Source of the DNA: Conexibacter sp. S30A1 | Lineage (GTDB): Bacteria > Actinomycetota > Thermoleophilia > Solirubrobacterales > Solirubrobacteraceae | DNA: 64,000 bases | Assembly: GCF_023330665.1 (NCBI RefSeq) | Contig: NZ_CP097127.1 | Location: 2,108,001 to 2,172,000, forward strand | Direction of reading: 5' to 3' | In this document: positions 46,944 to 55,692 of the stretch, piece after piece | Layout: every line of letters starts with the position of its first letter | Numbering within the stretch: position 1 is the first letter of the stretch | The notes under the pieces: generated by a model | Seen by the model: only the letters and a program-made list of their open reading frames with translations | Told to the model about the DNA's origin: nothing | Database searches by the model: none | Position numbers and translations under genes: made by a program

Positions 46944-48083
46944 ATGGACCTGCTCGAATACCAAGGCAAGATGTTGTTTGCCCGTCACGGGGTGCCGGTC
47001 CCGTCGGGCAGGCCGGCGCGCAGCGTGGAGGAGGCGGTCGCGGCCGCGCAGGAGATCGGCTATCCGTGTGCCGTGAAGGCGCAGGTGCAGATCGGTGGGC
47101 GCGGCAAGCTCGGCGGTATCAAGATCGCAAATGACGCCCAGGAGGCGCGTGAGCATGCGAGCGCGATCCTGGGGATGGACATCCGCGGGCTGACGGTTTA
47201 TGAGCTTTGGATCGAGGGCGCGTCACAGATCGCCTCCGAGTACTACGCCTCGGTTGTATTTGATCGTGGCGCCAAGGCGCCTTTGGTGATGCTCTCGACC
47301 AAGGGCGGGATGGACATCGAGGCGGTCGCGGCCGAGGACCCGGACGCGATCGCGATGTTGCACGTCGACCCGCTGCTTGGCTTCCAGCCCTTCCACGGCC
47401 GACGCCTGGCGTATGAGGCGGGCGTTGACGCGGACGTGGTGCGGCCCGTGGGCGAGATGCTCGCAAAGCTCTACGCCGTGTTCACAAGCGAGGAGGCGAC
47501 GCTCGTTGAGGTCAACCCTTTGATCATCACCCCCGAGCGCGAGGTCAAGGCGCTTGATGCGAAGGTGACGCTCGATAACAACTCGCTGTTTCGCCATCCA
47601 GAGAACGCACAGCTGCGCGACCTCTCCGCGGAGGATCCGCAGGAGCGCATGGCCCACGAGCGCGGGCTGACCTATGTGAAGCTCGACGGCAACATCGGCG
47701 TGCTCGGCAACGGAGCCGGCCTGGTGATGTCGACGCTTGATGTGGTCAAGGGCGCGGGCGGTGAGCCCGCGAACTTCCTGGATGCCGGTGGCGGCTCCAA
47801 GGCAGATGCGATCGTCTCAGCCGTTGAGGTGATCCTCTCTGACCAGAAGGTCAAGGCTGTGCTGTTCAACATCTTCGGTGGCATCACGCGCTGTGACGAG
47901 GTCGCACGCGGCCTGATCGAGGCCTTTGCGCTCATCAAGCCGACGGTCCCGTTTGTGGTGCGCCTGGACGGCACCAACGACGTTGAGGGGCGGGAGATCC
48001 TCGCACAGGCAAACCTGCCCGGTGTGTACACCGAGGCGACCATGGACGCGGCCGCCGCGAAGGTTGTGGAGCTGGCCAAATGA
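46944..48083 (+). CDS. sucC: Succinyl-CoA synthetase beta subunit
   Basis: 379 residues. ATP-grasp domain from MDLLEYQGKMLFARHGVPVP, with CAVKAQVQIGGRGKLGGI for nucleotide binding, and a C-terminal domain with NIGVLGNGAGLVMSTLD and LFNIFGGITRCD. Forms a heterodimer with SucD to interconvert succinyl-CoA and succinate with ATP or GTP synthesis. The ATGA overlap with sucD couples translation. G/T-ending codons are more frequent than in the neighbours. Confidence 0.95.
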   Translation: MDLLEYQGKMLFARHGVPVPSGRPARSVEEAVAAAQEIGYPCAVKAQVQIGGRGKLGGIKIANDAQEAREHASAILGMDIRGLTVYELWIEGASQIASEYYASVVFDRGAKAPLVMLSTKGGMDIEAVAAEDPDAIAMLHVDPLLGFQPFHGRRLAYEAGVDADVVRPVGEMLAKLYAVFTSEEATLVEVNPLIITPEREVKALDAKVTLDNNSLFRHPENAQLRDLSAEDPQERMAHERGLTYVKLDGNIGVLGNGAGLVMSTLDVVKGAGGEPANFLDAGGGSKADAIVSAVEVILSDQKVKAVLFNIFGGITRCDEVARGLIEAFALIKPTVPFVVRLDGTNDVEGREILAQANLPGVYTEATMDAAAAKVVELAK

Positions 48084-48964
48084 GCATCCTGGTAGATCGG
48101 TCAACGCGCCTGGTGACCACGGGCATCACCGGTTCGGAGGGCACGTTCCACAGCTTGAGAAACCGCGAGTACGGCACCCAGGTGGTGGCCGGCGTGACGC
48201 CCGGCAAGGGCGGGCAGAACGTCGAAGGGATCCCGGTCTTCAACACGATCGCGCAGGCGGTGGCGGAGCAGGGCGCTAACACCGCGATGATCTTCGTGCC
48301 ACCACGGTTTGCCGCCGACTCGATCCTCGAGGCCGAGGAGGCCGGAATCGAGCTGATCATCGCGATCACCGAGGGCATCCCCGCCCACGACGAGCTGCGC
48401 GCCTTCCAGATCATCAAGAAGAACGGGCGCGCCAGGCTGATCGGCCCCAACTGCCCCGGCGTGCTCTCGCCCGGCAAGGCGAACGTCGGGATCATTCCGG
48501 CCGCATTCTTCAAGCCCGGCAACGTCGGTGTCGTCTCACGCTCGGGCACGCTCACCTACCAGGTCGGCAACGAGCTCGCCCAGCAAGGGTTCGGCAACTC
48601 ATCGATCGTCGGGATCGGCGGTGACCCGGTGCCCGGCACCGACTTCATCGACGTGCTCGCGCTGTTTGAGGCCGACCCCGAGACCGAGTTGATCGTGATG
48701 TGCGGCGAGATCGGCGGGGACGCCGAGGAGCGTGCCGCCGACTACATCGCCGAGCACGTCACCAAGCCGGTCGTGGCCTACATCGCCGGCTTCACCGCTC
48801 CGCCCGGCAAGCAGATGGGGCACGCCGGCGCGATCGTCTCAGGCAGCCACGGCACCGCCGCCGCCAAGGCCGCCGCCCTGGAGGCAAAGGGTGTGCAGGT
48901 GGGGCGCACACCCACGCAGGTGGCGCAGATCGCGATGGCCAAACTCGGCGCGCCGACCAACTGA
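48080..48964 (+). CDS. sucD: Succinyl-CoA synthetase alpha subunit
   Basis: 294 residues. CoA-binding N-domain with [11 protein letters not shown] and VTPGKGG; the C-domain has [11 protein letters not shown] and the phosphohistidine H248 in [12 protein letters not shown]. Full length and canonical. The enzyme closes the propionyl-CoA route: methylmalonyl-CoA mutase makes succinyl-CoA, which this complex converts to succinate. Confidence 0.96.
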   Translation: MSILVDRSTRLVTTGITGSEGTFHSLRNREYGTQVVAGVTPGKGGQNVEGIPVFNTIAQAVAEQGANTAMIFVPPRFAADSILEAEEAGIELIIAITEGIPAHDELRAFQIIKKNGRARLIGPNCPGVLSPGKANVGIIPAAFFKPGNVGVVSRSGTLTYQVGNELAQQGFGNSSIVGIGGDPVPGTDFIDVLALFEADPETELIVMCGEIGGDAEERAADYIAEHVTKPVVAYIAGFTAPPGKQMGHAGAIVSGSHGTAAAKAAALEAKGVQVGRTPTQVAQIAMAKLGAPTN

Positions 48965-48992
48965 TGGGCGCAGCAACCACGGAGTGACACCG

Positions 48993-50093
48993 ATGAGCGA
49001 CCTGCGACCGATCTCCTTCGCCCGCGGCGCCCCGTCGCTTGACATCGTCGACGTCGAGGGCCTCAAGGAGGCCGCACATGCCGCCTTCACCAACGACCCC
49101 GCTGGACTGACCGGCTACGGCACCGCGATCGGCTACCCGCCACTGCGCGCCTGGATCGCTGAGCGCCACGGCGTCGCGCCCGAGAACGTGATCGTCACCA
49201 ACGGCTCGATGCAGGCCGACGCCTTCCTGTTCGACGTGCTCGTCTCAGAGGGCGACACGGTGATCGTCGAGCTGCCCACCTACGACCGTACGCTGCTGTC
49301 GCTGCGCGGCCGCGGCGCGCAGGTGCGCATGGTCGAGCTCGAGCCCGACGGCATTGACGTGGAGGCGCTCGCGCGCCTGCTGGACGCCGGCGTGCGCCCG
49401 ACGCTCGCCCACATCATCCCGAACTTCCAGAACCCGGCCGGTTACACGCTCTCGCAGCCAAAGCGTGAGCGGCTGCTCGAGCTCGCGCGCAGCCACGGGT
49501 TCGTCGTCTTCGAGGACGACCCCTACGTGGAGCTGCGCTTCAGCGGCGAGCGGCTGCCGACGATGCTCTCGCTGGACCCTGAGAACGTTGTCTACGCCTC
49601 CTCGTTCTCAAAGACGGTCGCGCCCGGCATCCGCGTCGGTTACCTCGTCGGCCCACGGCCGATCATCGCCCAGATCGAGAAGCTCGCGACCGGCACCTAC
49701 ATCTCGCCGAACATGGTCGCGCAGGGGATCGTCAACCAGTTCGCCCGCTCGGGTGCGATCGAGCGTTCGGTCCAAACGGTCAAGACGGCGCTCGCGCAGC
49801 GCGCCACCGCGCTGGCGGCGGCGCTTGAACGCGAGTTGCCTGACGCCCGCTTCGTCAAGCCCCAGGGCGGCTACTTCATGTGGGTCAAGCTGCCTGAGGG
49901 CACCGACGTGGCCGCGCTCTTCACCGCTGCCGCCGCCCGCAACGTGCAGTTCGTGAAGGGCACCGATTTCGTGCTCGAGGGCCACGAGTCGACGCTGCGC
50001 CTCGCCTACGCGGGCGTGACCGTGGCCGAGATCGAGGAGGGCATCGCCCGCCTGGCCGACGCCTACCGCGAGGTCACCGCCAGCCGGGGATGA
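48993..50093 (+). CDS. PLP-dependent aminotransferase (class I/II, 2-aminoadipate type)
   Basis: 366 residues from the ATG at 48993, with GGAG 8 nt upstream. Fold-type I: the TNGSMQADAFLF phosphate loop, NFQNPAGYTLS, FEDDPYVELRF and the PLP lysine K207 in SSFSKTVAPGIRVGY. The C-terminal arginine is in TLRLAYAG. There is no N-terminal GntR domain, so it is a plain enzyme, not a MocR regulator. Substrate not determinable; alpha-aminoadipate, aromatic or branched amino acids are all possible. Confidence 0.9.
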   Translation: MSDLRPISFARGAPSLDIVDVEGLKEAAHAAFTNDPAGLTGYGTAIGYPPLRAWIAERHGVAPENVIVTNGSMQADAFLFDVLVSEGDTVIVELPTYDRTLLSLRGRGAQVRMVELEPDGIDVEALARLLDAGVRPTLAHIIPNFQNPAGYTLSQPKRERLLELARSHGFVVFEDDPYVELRFSGERLPTMLSLDPENVVYASSFSKTVAPGIRVGYLVGPRPIIAQIEKLATGTYISPNMVAQGIVNQFARSGAIERSVQTVKTALAQRATALAAALERELPDARFVKPQGGYFMWVKLPEGTDVAALFTAAAARNVQFVKGTDFVLEGHESTLRLAYAGVTVAEIEEGIARLADAYREVTASRG

Positions 50094-50138
50094 AGGCAGG
50101 TCTTTGTGAGCGCGATGATAGCGTGATAGCATCCTGGC

Positions 50139-50387
50139 GTGGCACAGATCTTGATCAGACAGCTCGAGGATGATGTGAAGGCCAAGCTTCAGCGACGCGC
50201 GCGTCAGCACGGGCGCAGCACTGAGGAAGAGGTGCGTGACATTCTGCGCAACGCTGTGCGCGATGACGACCAGCCGCCAACCAAGCTCGGTTCACGGATC
50301 GCAGCGCGCTTCGCGAATGTCGGGCTGGATGAGGACATAGTCGAGCTGCGTGGACAGCCAGTTCGCCCGGCGCAATTTGAACAGTGA
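50139..50387 (+). CDS. FitA/VapB-type ribbon-helix-helix antitoxin
   Basis: 82 residues from a GTG. AQILIRQLEDDVKAKLQRRARQHGRSTEEEVRDIL is the typical FitA N-terminus, and the tail (LGSRIAARFANVGLDEDI) is the toxin-binding part. The gene ends as GTGA into the toxin start. Repeated TGATAGC words just upstream (50116-50130) may be the operator. Confidence 0.88.
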   Translation: MAQILIRQLEDDVKAKLQRRARQHGRSTEEEVRDILRNAVRDDDQPPTKLGSRIAARFANVGLDEDIVELRGQPVRPAQFEQ

Positions 50388-50803
50388 TCCTGCTTGACAC
50401 CAACGTCGTCTCGGCGTTGATGCGACGCGACCCCGAGCCCGTTGTGGTGGGGTGGCTTGACGAGCAGCCGGCGGAGTCGATCTGGACCACCTCGATCACG
50501 GTGTTCGAGGTGCAGACCGGCCTTGAGCTTCTCCAACAAGGCCGCCGGCGACAGCAGCTTGAGGATGCGTTCGCCCAGCTGCTCGCCGAGGAGCTCCAGG
50601 GCCGAGTCCAGTCATTTGACCAACCGGCAGCGATCGCCGGCGGCCGCATCGCCGCCGAGTGCCAGCTCGCTGGACGCACGCTGGAAATCCGCGACGTGCA
50701 GATCGCCGGTATCACCGCCGTGCGCAGGGCCACCCTCGCCACACGGAACACCCGTCACTTCGCAGACCTGGGCATCGACGTCGTCAACCCCTGGTCCGGG
50801 TAG
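50384..50803 (+). CDS. PIN-domain toxin (FitB/VapC-type)
   Basis: 139 residues. D5 in ILLDTNVVSAL, the Glu in TVFEVQTGLELL, the Asp in LEIRDVQIAGI and the C-terminal ATRNTRHFADLGIDVVNPW are FitB-like PIN landmarks. The fourth acidic position is occupied by Asn in TRNTRHF, which is common in FitB-type proteins. Predicted Mg-dependent ribonuclease neutralised by the overlapping antitoxin. Confidence 0.9.
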   Translation: MILLDTNVVSALMRRDPEPVVVGWLDEQPAESIWTTSITVFEVQTGLELLQQGRRRQQLEDAFAQLLAEELQGRVQSFDQPAAIAGGRIAAECQLAGRTLEIRDVQIAGITAVRRATLATRNTRHFADLGIDVVNPWSG

Positions 50804-50836
50804 CTTCCCGCTCAGCTGACAGACATCCTGCCGGGC

Positions 50837-51562
50837 CTAACGCCCGTAGCGGCCCTGTCCCAGCACGAGCTGCTCGGGCAGCGCGGTGCGCGGCGGCGGC
50901 GAGGGCTCGGCCGTCACAGAGACGGTTTCGGCCACGCTGATCGTCAGGCTCGTAGGCTCGCCACCGGCCTGCGGCGCGATCGTGATCAGCTCCGTGTCCT
51001 TGGCGGTCACCACGGCGCCCAGGCCGGGATGAACACGCTGGGACATCAGGTGGTGCAGGAGGTCCTCGGCCTCGTTCTCGAGCCGCAGCACGGTGATCCT
51101 GGCGCCAACCTCACAGTCGGCCAGCGGCACGCCCTGGATCCGCTCACCGACGCGGATCGGATGGCCGTGAGGGCAAGTGTCGGCGTCGCCGACACTTGCC
51201 CTCACGTACGCCTCAAACCTCGGCGTCATCGCGTGCTCGAGCCGCTCGGCCTCCTCGTGCACATCGTCCCACGGCACGCCGACCACATCGGTCAGGAAGC
51301 GCTCGATCAGCCGGTGGCGGGAGACGATCAGCTGCGCGTCGGCGCGGCCGGAATCGGTGAAGTGGATCGTGCGGTCGCCATCGCGGGTGATGTAGCCATC
51401 ACGCTCGAGCCGGCCGACCATCTCCGAGACCGTGGGCGCTGAGAGCCGCATCGCCCGGCCGAGGTTGGCGGCGGTCAGCGGCAGGCCGGCCTCGTGGAGC
51501 CAGAAGAGCGACTGCAGATACTCCTCCTCGCCGGCGGTGGCGTGCGCGTTTGACCGGGGCAT
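50837..51562 (-). CDS. DtxR/MntR-family metal-dependent repressor
   Basis: 241 residues. The winged helix at about 10-75 includes YLQSLFWLHEAGLPLTAANLGRAMRLSAPTVSEMV. The dimerisation and metal-binding region is SRHRLIERFL, then VHEEAERLEHAMTPRF and DTCPHGHPI. Residues about 145-220 are a FeoA/SH3-like domain. It is predicted to sense iron or manganese. The proline-rich C-terminal tail is longer than usual. The metal-site segment (119-132) is encoded by a 20-bp-arm palindrome. Confidence 0.88.
   Translation of the reverse strand: MPRSNAHATAGEEEYLQSLFWLHEAGLPLTAANLGRAMRLSAPTVSEMVGRLERDGYITRDGDRTIHFTDSGRADAQLIVSRHRLIERFLTDVVGVPWDDVHEEAERLEHAMTPRFEAYVRASVGDADTCPHGHPIRVGERIQGVPLADCEVGARITVLRLENEAEDLLHHLMSQRVHPGLGAVVTAKDTELITIAPQAGGEPTSLTISVAETVSVTAEPSPPPRTALPEQLVLGQGRYGR
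51166..51206. repeat. Perfect inverted repeat, 20-bp arms, inside the DtxR-like gene
   Basis: Arms at 51166-51185 and 51187-51206 meet at a single T. It encodes YVRASVGDADTCPHG, just before the conserved CPHG loop. Confidence 0.9.
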
Positions 51563-51595
51563 CGCCGCTGATCCTAGCCGTTAGGATCCGGCCAC

Positions 51596-52549
51596 ATGAC
51601 GCTCCCGCTCGAGCCGCCGATCGAGCCGCAGCTCGCCCGCGGCGCCGAGCGCCTGCCAACGGGCGAGGACTGGGTGTATGAGCAGAAGTACGACGGCTTC
51701 CGGGCGCTCGCGTTCGTCGACGGGGAGGCGCTCGCGCTGCAATCGCGCGCCGGGCGGCCGCTCGAGCGCTACTTCCCGGAGCTGCGCTTCCCGCCGGGGC
51801 GCTACGTGCTGGACGGCGAGATCGCGATCGATTCGGTTCCCGGCGCCGGCGAGCCGGAGGACTTTGACGCGCTGGCGGCGCGCATTCACCCTGCGGCCTC
51901 GCGGATCGAGCGGCTCGCGCACGAGACACCGGCCCGCTACGTCGCCTTTGACCTGCTCGCCCACGACGATGAGGCGCTGCTCGAGCTGCCCTTCCTCAAG
52001 CGCCGGGCGCGGCTTGAGGCGCTTGAGCTGGGCACCGTCGCGCTCGCGCCGAGCACGGCCGACGCCGCCGCGGCCGAGCGCTGGCTGCACGCGGCCGAGG
52101 GCGTGGTCGCCAAGCGCCTGTCCTTCCCCTACGCAGCCGGCAAGCGCACCGCGATGGTCAAGGTCAAGCGCACCCGCACGCTGGACGCGGTGCTGGCCGG
52201 CTACCGCCCCGGCAAGGAGCCTGGCACGGTCGGCTCGCTGATCCTCGCGCTGTATGACGAGGACGGGGCACTGCGAGTGGTCGGCCACTGCTCCGGGATC
52301 AGGCCGGCTGAGAAACGCACTCTCCGCGAGCGCCTCGCCGCCCATGAGACTGGCGCCCGCGGGCGTGGCGAGGCGAGCCGCTGGAAGGGCGAGAAGGAGC
52401 TTGAGTGGATCGAGCTGCGCCCCGAGCTGGTGGTGGAGGTCAGCTTCGAGCAGCAGAGCGCAGGGCGCATCCGCCACGGCACGAAGCTTTTGCGCTGGCG
52501 CGAGGACAAGCCCGCGCGTGACTGTTCACTCAGCCAGCTGTATCAGTGA
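51596..52549 (+). CDS. ATP-dependent DNA ligase (LigC/LigD-ligase type)
   Basis: 317 residues. The adenylation lysine K31 is in QKYDGFR, with R in LQSRAGRP, LDGEI (motif III), FDLLAHD (IIIa), EGVVAKR (IV) and KVKRTRT (V). An OB-fold follows. It matches the stand-alone ligase domain of the NHEJ system. The polymerase domain is a separate gene at 54654, and no Ku gene is in view. Its last 20 bp overlap the convergent GGDEF gene. Confidence 0.92.
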   Translation: MTLPLEPPIEPQLARGAERLPTGEDWVYEQKYDGFRALAFVDGEALALQSRAGRPLERYFPELRFPPGRYVLDGEIAIDSVPGAGEPEDFDALAARIHPAASRIERLAHETPARYVAFDLLAHDDEALLELPFLKRRARLEALELGTVALAPSTADAAAAERWLHAAEGVVAKRLSFPYAAGKRTAMVKVKRTRTLDAVLAGYRPGKEPGTVGSLILALYDEDGALRVVGHCSGIRPAEKRTLRERLAAHETGARGRGEASRWKGEKELEWIELRPELVVEVSFEQQSAGRIRHGTKLLRWREDKPARDCSLSQLYQ

Positions 52550-54623
52550 GCCCGGCGCGGCCCGCGACATCCGCCTGCCACTGGGCCAGGCGGTTGCGAC
52601 CGGCGCGCTTGGCCGCATACAGCGCCTGGTCGGCCGCACGCAGGACCGCATCGGGTGTCGGCGCCGTGAGCCGCTCAAGACAGACAAGGCCGATGCTCGC
52701 GCTGAGCGAACCGGCACCGGCCGCCTGCGCCGCCGCCCCGATCTGCGCAAGCAGTGATTCGGCGACCAGCAGCGCGGTGCCCTGGTCGGCGTCGGGCAGC
52801 AGCACCGCAAACTCGTCGCCACCCAGGCGGCCGGTCACATCGCTGGCGCGCAGTCGTGCCCTGACAGCAACGGCAACCGCAGCCAACAGCTCGTCGCCGG
52901 CGCCGTGGCCAAGGGTGTCGTTGTGCTGTTTGAAGTCGTCCAGATCGAACATCAGCAGCGCGCCGCTCAGACCTCGGCGCTGGCAGCGGGTGAGGTGTCC
53001 CTCCAGCTCGCGCCCGAACGCACGGCGGTTCAGCAGACCGGTGAGCGGGTCGTGGTCGGCGAGTTCGCGCAGCTCCTCCAGGCGGGCCCGGCGCTCGGTC
53101 ACGTCCTGCAGCTGGCCGATGAAGTGCAGCGGCCGACCGGCGGAGTCGGTGATCAGCGAGAGCCCCAGCTCGGCCCAGATCGTGTGCCCGTCTGCGTGCC
53201 TGTAGCGCTTCTCGCGCACGTGGTGGCGTTGCGACCCGGAGAGCAGCGCCTCCGCCACGAGGACATCCCCCTCCCGGTCGTCAGGATGGGTCAGCTCACC
53301 GAAGGTGGTAGCCAACAGCTCCTGCTCGCTCATCCCGAAGATCTCACACAGCGCGCGGTTGACCCGCAGTGGACGGCCGTTTAGGTCGGCGATCGACATG
53401 CCGATCAGCGCCTCGTCAAAGGCGCGGCGCAACTGCTCCTCAGCCTGCGCTCGCGCCGCCTGCTCGGCCCGTTCCTCGGTCACGTCCTGGGTGATGCCGA
53501 GCAGCCTGCCCGGCTGGCCGTCCTCGCGCGGGACGAACTCGGCGCGCAAACGGAAGATCCGGACGTCCTGCGGGTCGGCGATGAAACGCGCCTCGCACAC
53601 GAAGCTTGCGTCCCGGTGAAAGCAGCTGAGTACCATCTCGCGATCGTCGGGGTGGAAGAGGTCGATCAGCTCAACGATCCGTGCCGGCCCGCGCGCCGGG
53701 TCGCGGCGCAGCAACCGGTAATGCTCCGCAGACCAGTCCATCCGCCCGGTCAGGCGGTCAGCCGCCCAGCTGCCGATGCGCCCGGCGGCCTGGCTGCTCT
53801 CGAGCAGCCGCTGCTGCTCGGTGAGACGCAGGCGGGCGGTGACCGCCTCGGTGACGTCGCGGATGATCAGGCAGGTCTCGACCACCTCGCCGGAGGCGTC
53901 GAGCACGGGCGAGCCGGAGGCCGACATGATCACGCGGCGGCCGTCACGCATCGTGTAGACGGTCTCGTGCGCCTCGATCGTCTCACCCTGGAGCACGCGC
54001 TCGAACAACGCGATCCGCTCCTGCCGCTCGCCAGCTGGCAGCAGCAGTCCCACCGGACGCCCGATGATCTCGCTCGCCGCCCGCCGGAAGAGGCGCTCGG
54101 CGGCGGCGTTGAAGCGGGTCACGAGCAAACTGCGGCTGATCGTGATGATCGCGTCCGATGACAGGTCGATGAGGGTGGCAAGCGGCCGGCTGGAGTCATG
54201 CGCGCTGCGCGCCAGCGCGGCGCGCAGCGAGCGGCCGAGGCGTGCCGGCTCGAGGTCGGTGGTCCCGACCAGCAGGCACTCCTGAGCGCCGCACGCAAAG
54301 GCGGCCTGTGCCACCGCATCTTCCGCGCTCGAGGTCAGGGCGATGATCGCCGTGGCGTGAGCGCTGGAGGCGACCAGCCGCAGCGCCTCGAGGCCGGACT
54401 GGCTGCCGTCGCCGATGTCCACGATCGTGACCTGCGACGGGGCACGGTGCAGCGACGCGACCGCCGCACCAGCCGAGCCCACGACCGAAACCGTCACGTT
54501 GGTCGCGCTTACCTGCTTGACCTGCTCGAGCACGGCGCGCAGGTGCACAGCCACCTCCTCCGCGGGGGTGGCCAGCAGAACGCCGATGTCGTTATCACTC
54601 AACTTCGCAGGCTGCGATTCCAA
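52530..54623 (-). CDS. Multi-PAS diguanylate cyclase
   Basis: 697 residues: a receiver-like N-terminal domain (about 10-135, lacking an obvious phospho-Asp pocket), PAS domains at about 145-270, 275-385 and 395-520, and a GGDEF domain at about 525-690 with GGDEF near residue 600. It is predicted to make cyclic di-GMP in response to an internal cue. No EAL domain is present, and there is no clear membrane segment. The RxxD inhibitory site is not obvious. Confidence 0.92.
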   Translation of the reverse strand: MESQPAKLSDNDIGVLLATPAEEVAVHLRAVLEQVKQVSATNVTVSVVGSAGAAVASLHRAPSQVTIVDIGDGSQSGLEALRLVASSAHATAIIALTSSAEDAVAQAAFACGAQECLLVGTTDLEPARLGRSLRAALARSAHDSSRPLATLIDLSSDAIITISRSLLVTRFNAAAERLFRRAASEIIGRPVGLLLPAGERQERIALFERVLQGETIEAHETVYTMRDGRRVIMSASGSPVLDASGEVVETCLIIRDVTEAVTARLRLTEQQRLLESSQAAGRIGSWAADRLTGRMDWSAEHYRLLRRDPARGPARIVELIDLFHPDDREMVLSCFHRDASFVCEARFIADPQDVRIFRLRAEFVPREDGQPGRLLGITQDVTEERAEQAARAQAEEQLRRAFDEALIGMSIADLNGRPLRVNRALCEIFGMSEQELLATTFGELTHPDDREGDVLVAEALLSGSQRHHVREKRYRHADGHTIWAELGLSLITDSAGRPLHFIGQLQDVTERRARLEELRELADHDPLTGLLNRRAFGRELEGHLTRCQRRGLSGALLMFDLDDFKQHNDTLGHGAGDELLAAVAVAVRARLRASDVTGRLGGDEFAVLLPDADQGTALLVAESLLAQIGAAAQAAGAGSLSASIGLVCLERLTAPTPDAVLRAADQALYAAKRAGRNRLAQWQADVAGRAGLTDTAG

Positions 54624-54653
54624 TAGTCGAAGTGAGAACGCTATTACATTTGC

Positions 54654-55655
54654 TCATTGACGTCGCGCCCTGCTCGGCTGCACGCGTGTCGGCTCTCCGG
54701 GCGCCTTGGCGTACTGCGGCGGCCAGGGGGCATCCCCGAGCCCACGCTGCTCGTCGAGGGCCACCAGCTCGAGCAGGCTCGCCAGCGGTCGAGCCGCCGC
54801 AGCGATTCCGGCCGCCGGGTCACCGCGCTCGGCAAGCCGCGCCGGAACCGTGTCGATGCGCAGCTCGCCGGGATCGACGTCGGGCACCTCGCTCCACTCA
54901 AGCGGCGTGGAGACGCGCGCGTCGGGCGTTGCGCGCACGCTGTAGGCGCAGGCGACGGTGCGGTCCCGGGCGTTCTGGTTGTAGTCGATGAAGACGCCGT
55001 GGCGCTCCTCCTTCCACCACCTGCTGGTGGCCAGCTCGGGCAGCCGCCGCTCGACCTCGCGCGCGAGCGCGAGCGCCGCGCGGCGCACGGCGCCGAACTC
55101 GTGCTCTGCCAGGATCGGGACGTTGATGTGCATGCCGCGCGAGCCGCTGGTCTTCGGGAAGCCGACCAGCCCGTGCTCTGAGAGCACCTCGCGCGCGCAC
55201 AGCGCCACGGTGCGGACATCGGCGAAGCTCGCCTGCGGCGTCGGGTCGAGGTCGACGCGCAGCTCGTCGGGATGGTCCAGGTCCGGGGCCCGGACCGGCC
55301 AGGGGTTCCAGTCAATCACGCCGAGGTTGACGCCCCAGACCAGGTGGGCGGCGTCATTGGGTAAGAGCTCCCGGGCGGAGCGGCCGCTCGGAAAGGTGAC
55401 GGTCGCGGTCTGCAGCCATTCCGGCGCCGAGTCGGGCACCCGCTTCTGGAAGAACGGCTCCTCACCGGCGCCGTTGACGTAGCGCTTGAGCACCGTTGGG
55501 CGGTCGCGCAGCTGGATCAGGATCGCGTCGGCGACCTCCAGGTAGTAGCGGACCAGGTCGAGCTTGGTCACCCCGCAGGCCGGGAAGAAGACCTTCTGCG
55601 GGTTGGAGAGCGGGACCTCCCGCCCGGCCGCCTCGATCATCACCTGCTCAGCCAT
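54654..55655 (-). CDS. LigD-type DNA primase-polymerase (PolDom)
   Basis: 333 residues from the ATG at 55655. The archaeo-eukaryotic primase fold is marked by LRVDLDP (D135 and D137, metal ligands), SGSRGMHINVP (about 168-178) and the late DYNQNARDRTVACAYSVR. In NHEJ it fills and extends broken ends with ribonucleotides. The C-terminal 30 residues are basic. It is divergent from glycerate kinase, with 37 bp between starts. Confidence 0.92.
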   Translation of the reverse strand: MAEQVMIEAAGREVPLSNPQKVFFPACGVTKLDLVRYYLEVADAILIQLRDRPTVLKRYVNGAGEEPFFQKRVPDSAPEWLQTATVTFPSGRSARELLPNDAAHLVWGVNLGVIDWNPWPVRAPDLDHPDELRVDLDPTPQASFADVRTVALCAREVLSEHGLVGFPKTSGSRGMHINVPILAEHEFGAVRRAALALAREVERRLPELATSRWWKEERHGVFIDYNQNARDRTVACAYSVRATPDARVSTPLEWSEVPDVDPGELRIDTVPARLAERGDPAAGIAAAARPLASLLELVALDEQRGLGDAPWPPQYAKAPGEPTRVQPSRARRQ

Positions 55656-55692
55656 GCTGCCCACAGCATGACGCGCCTGACAGCATGGCGCC

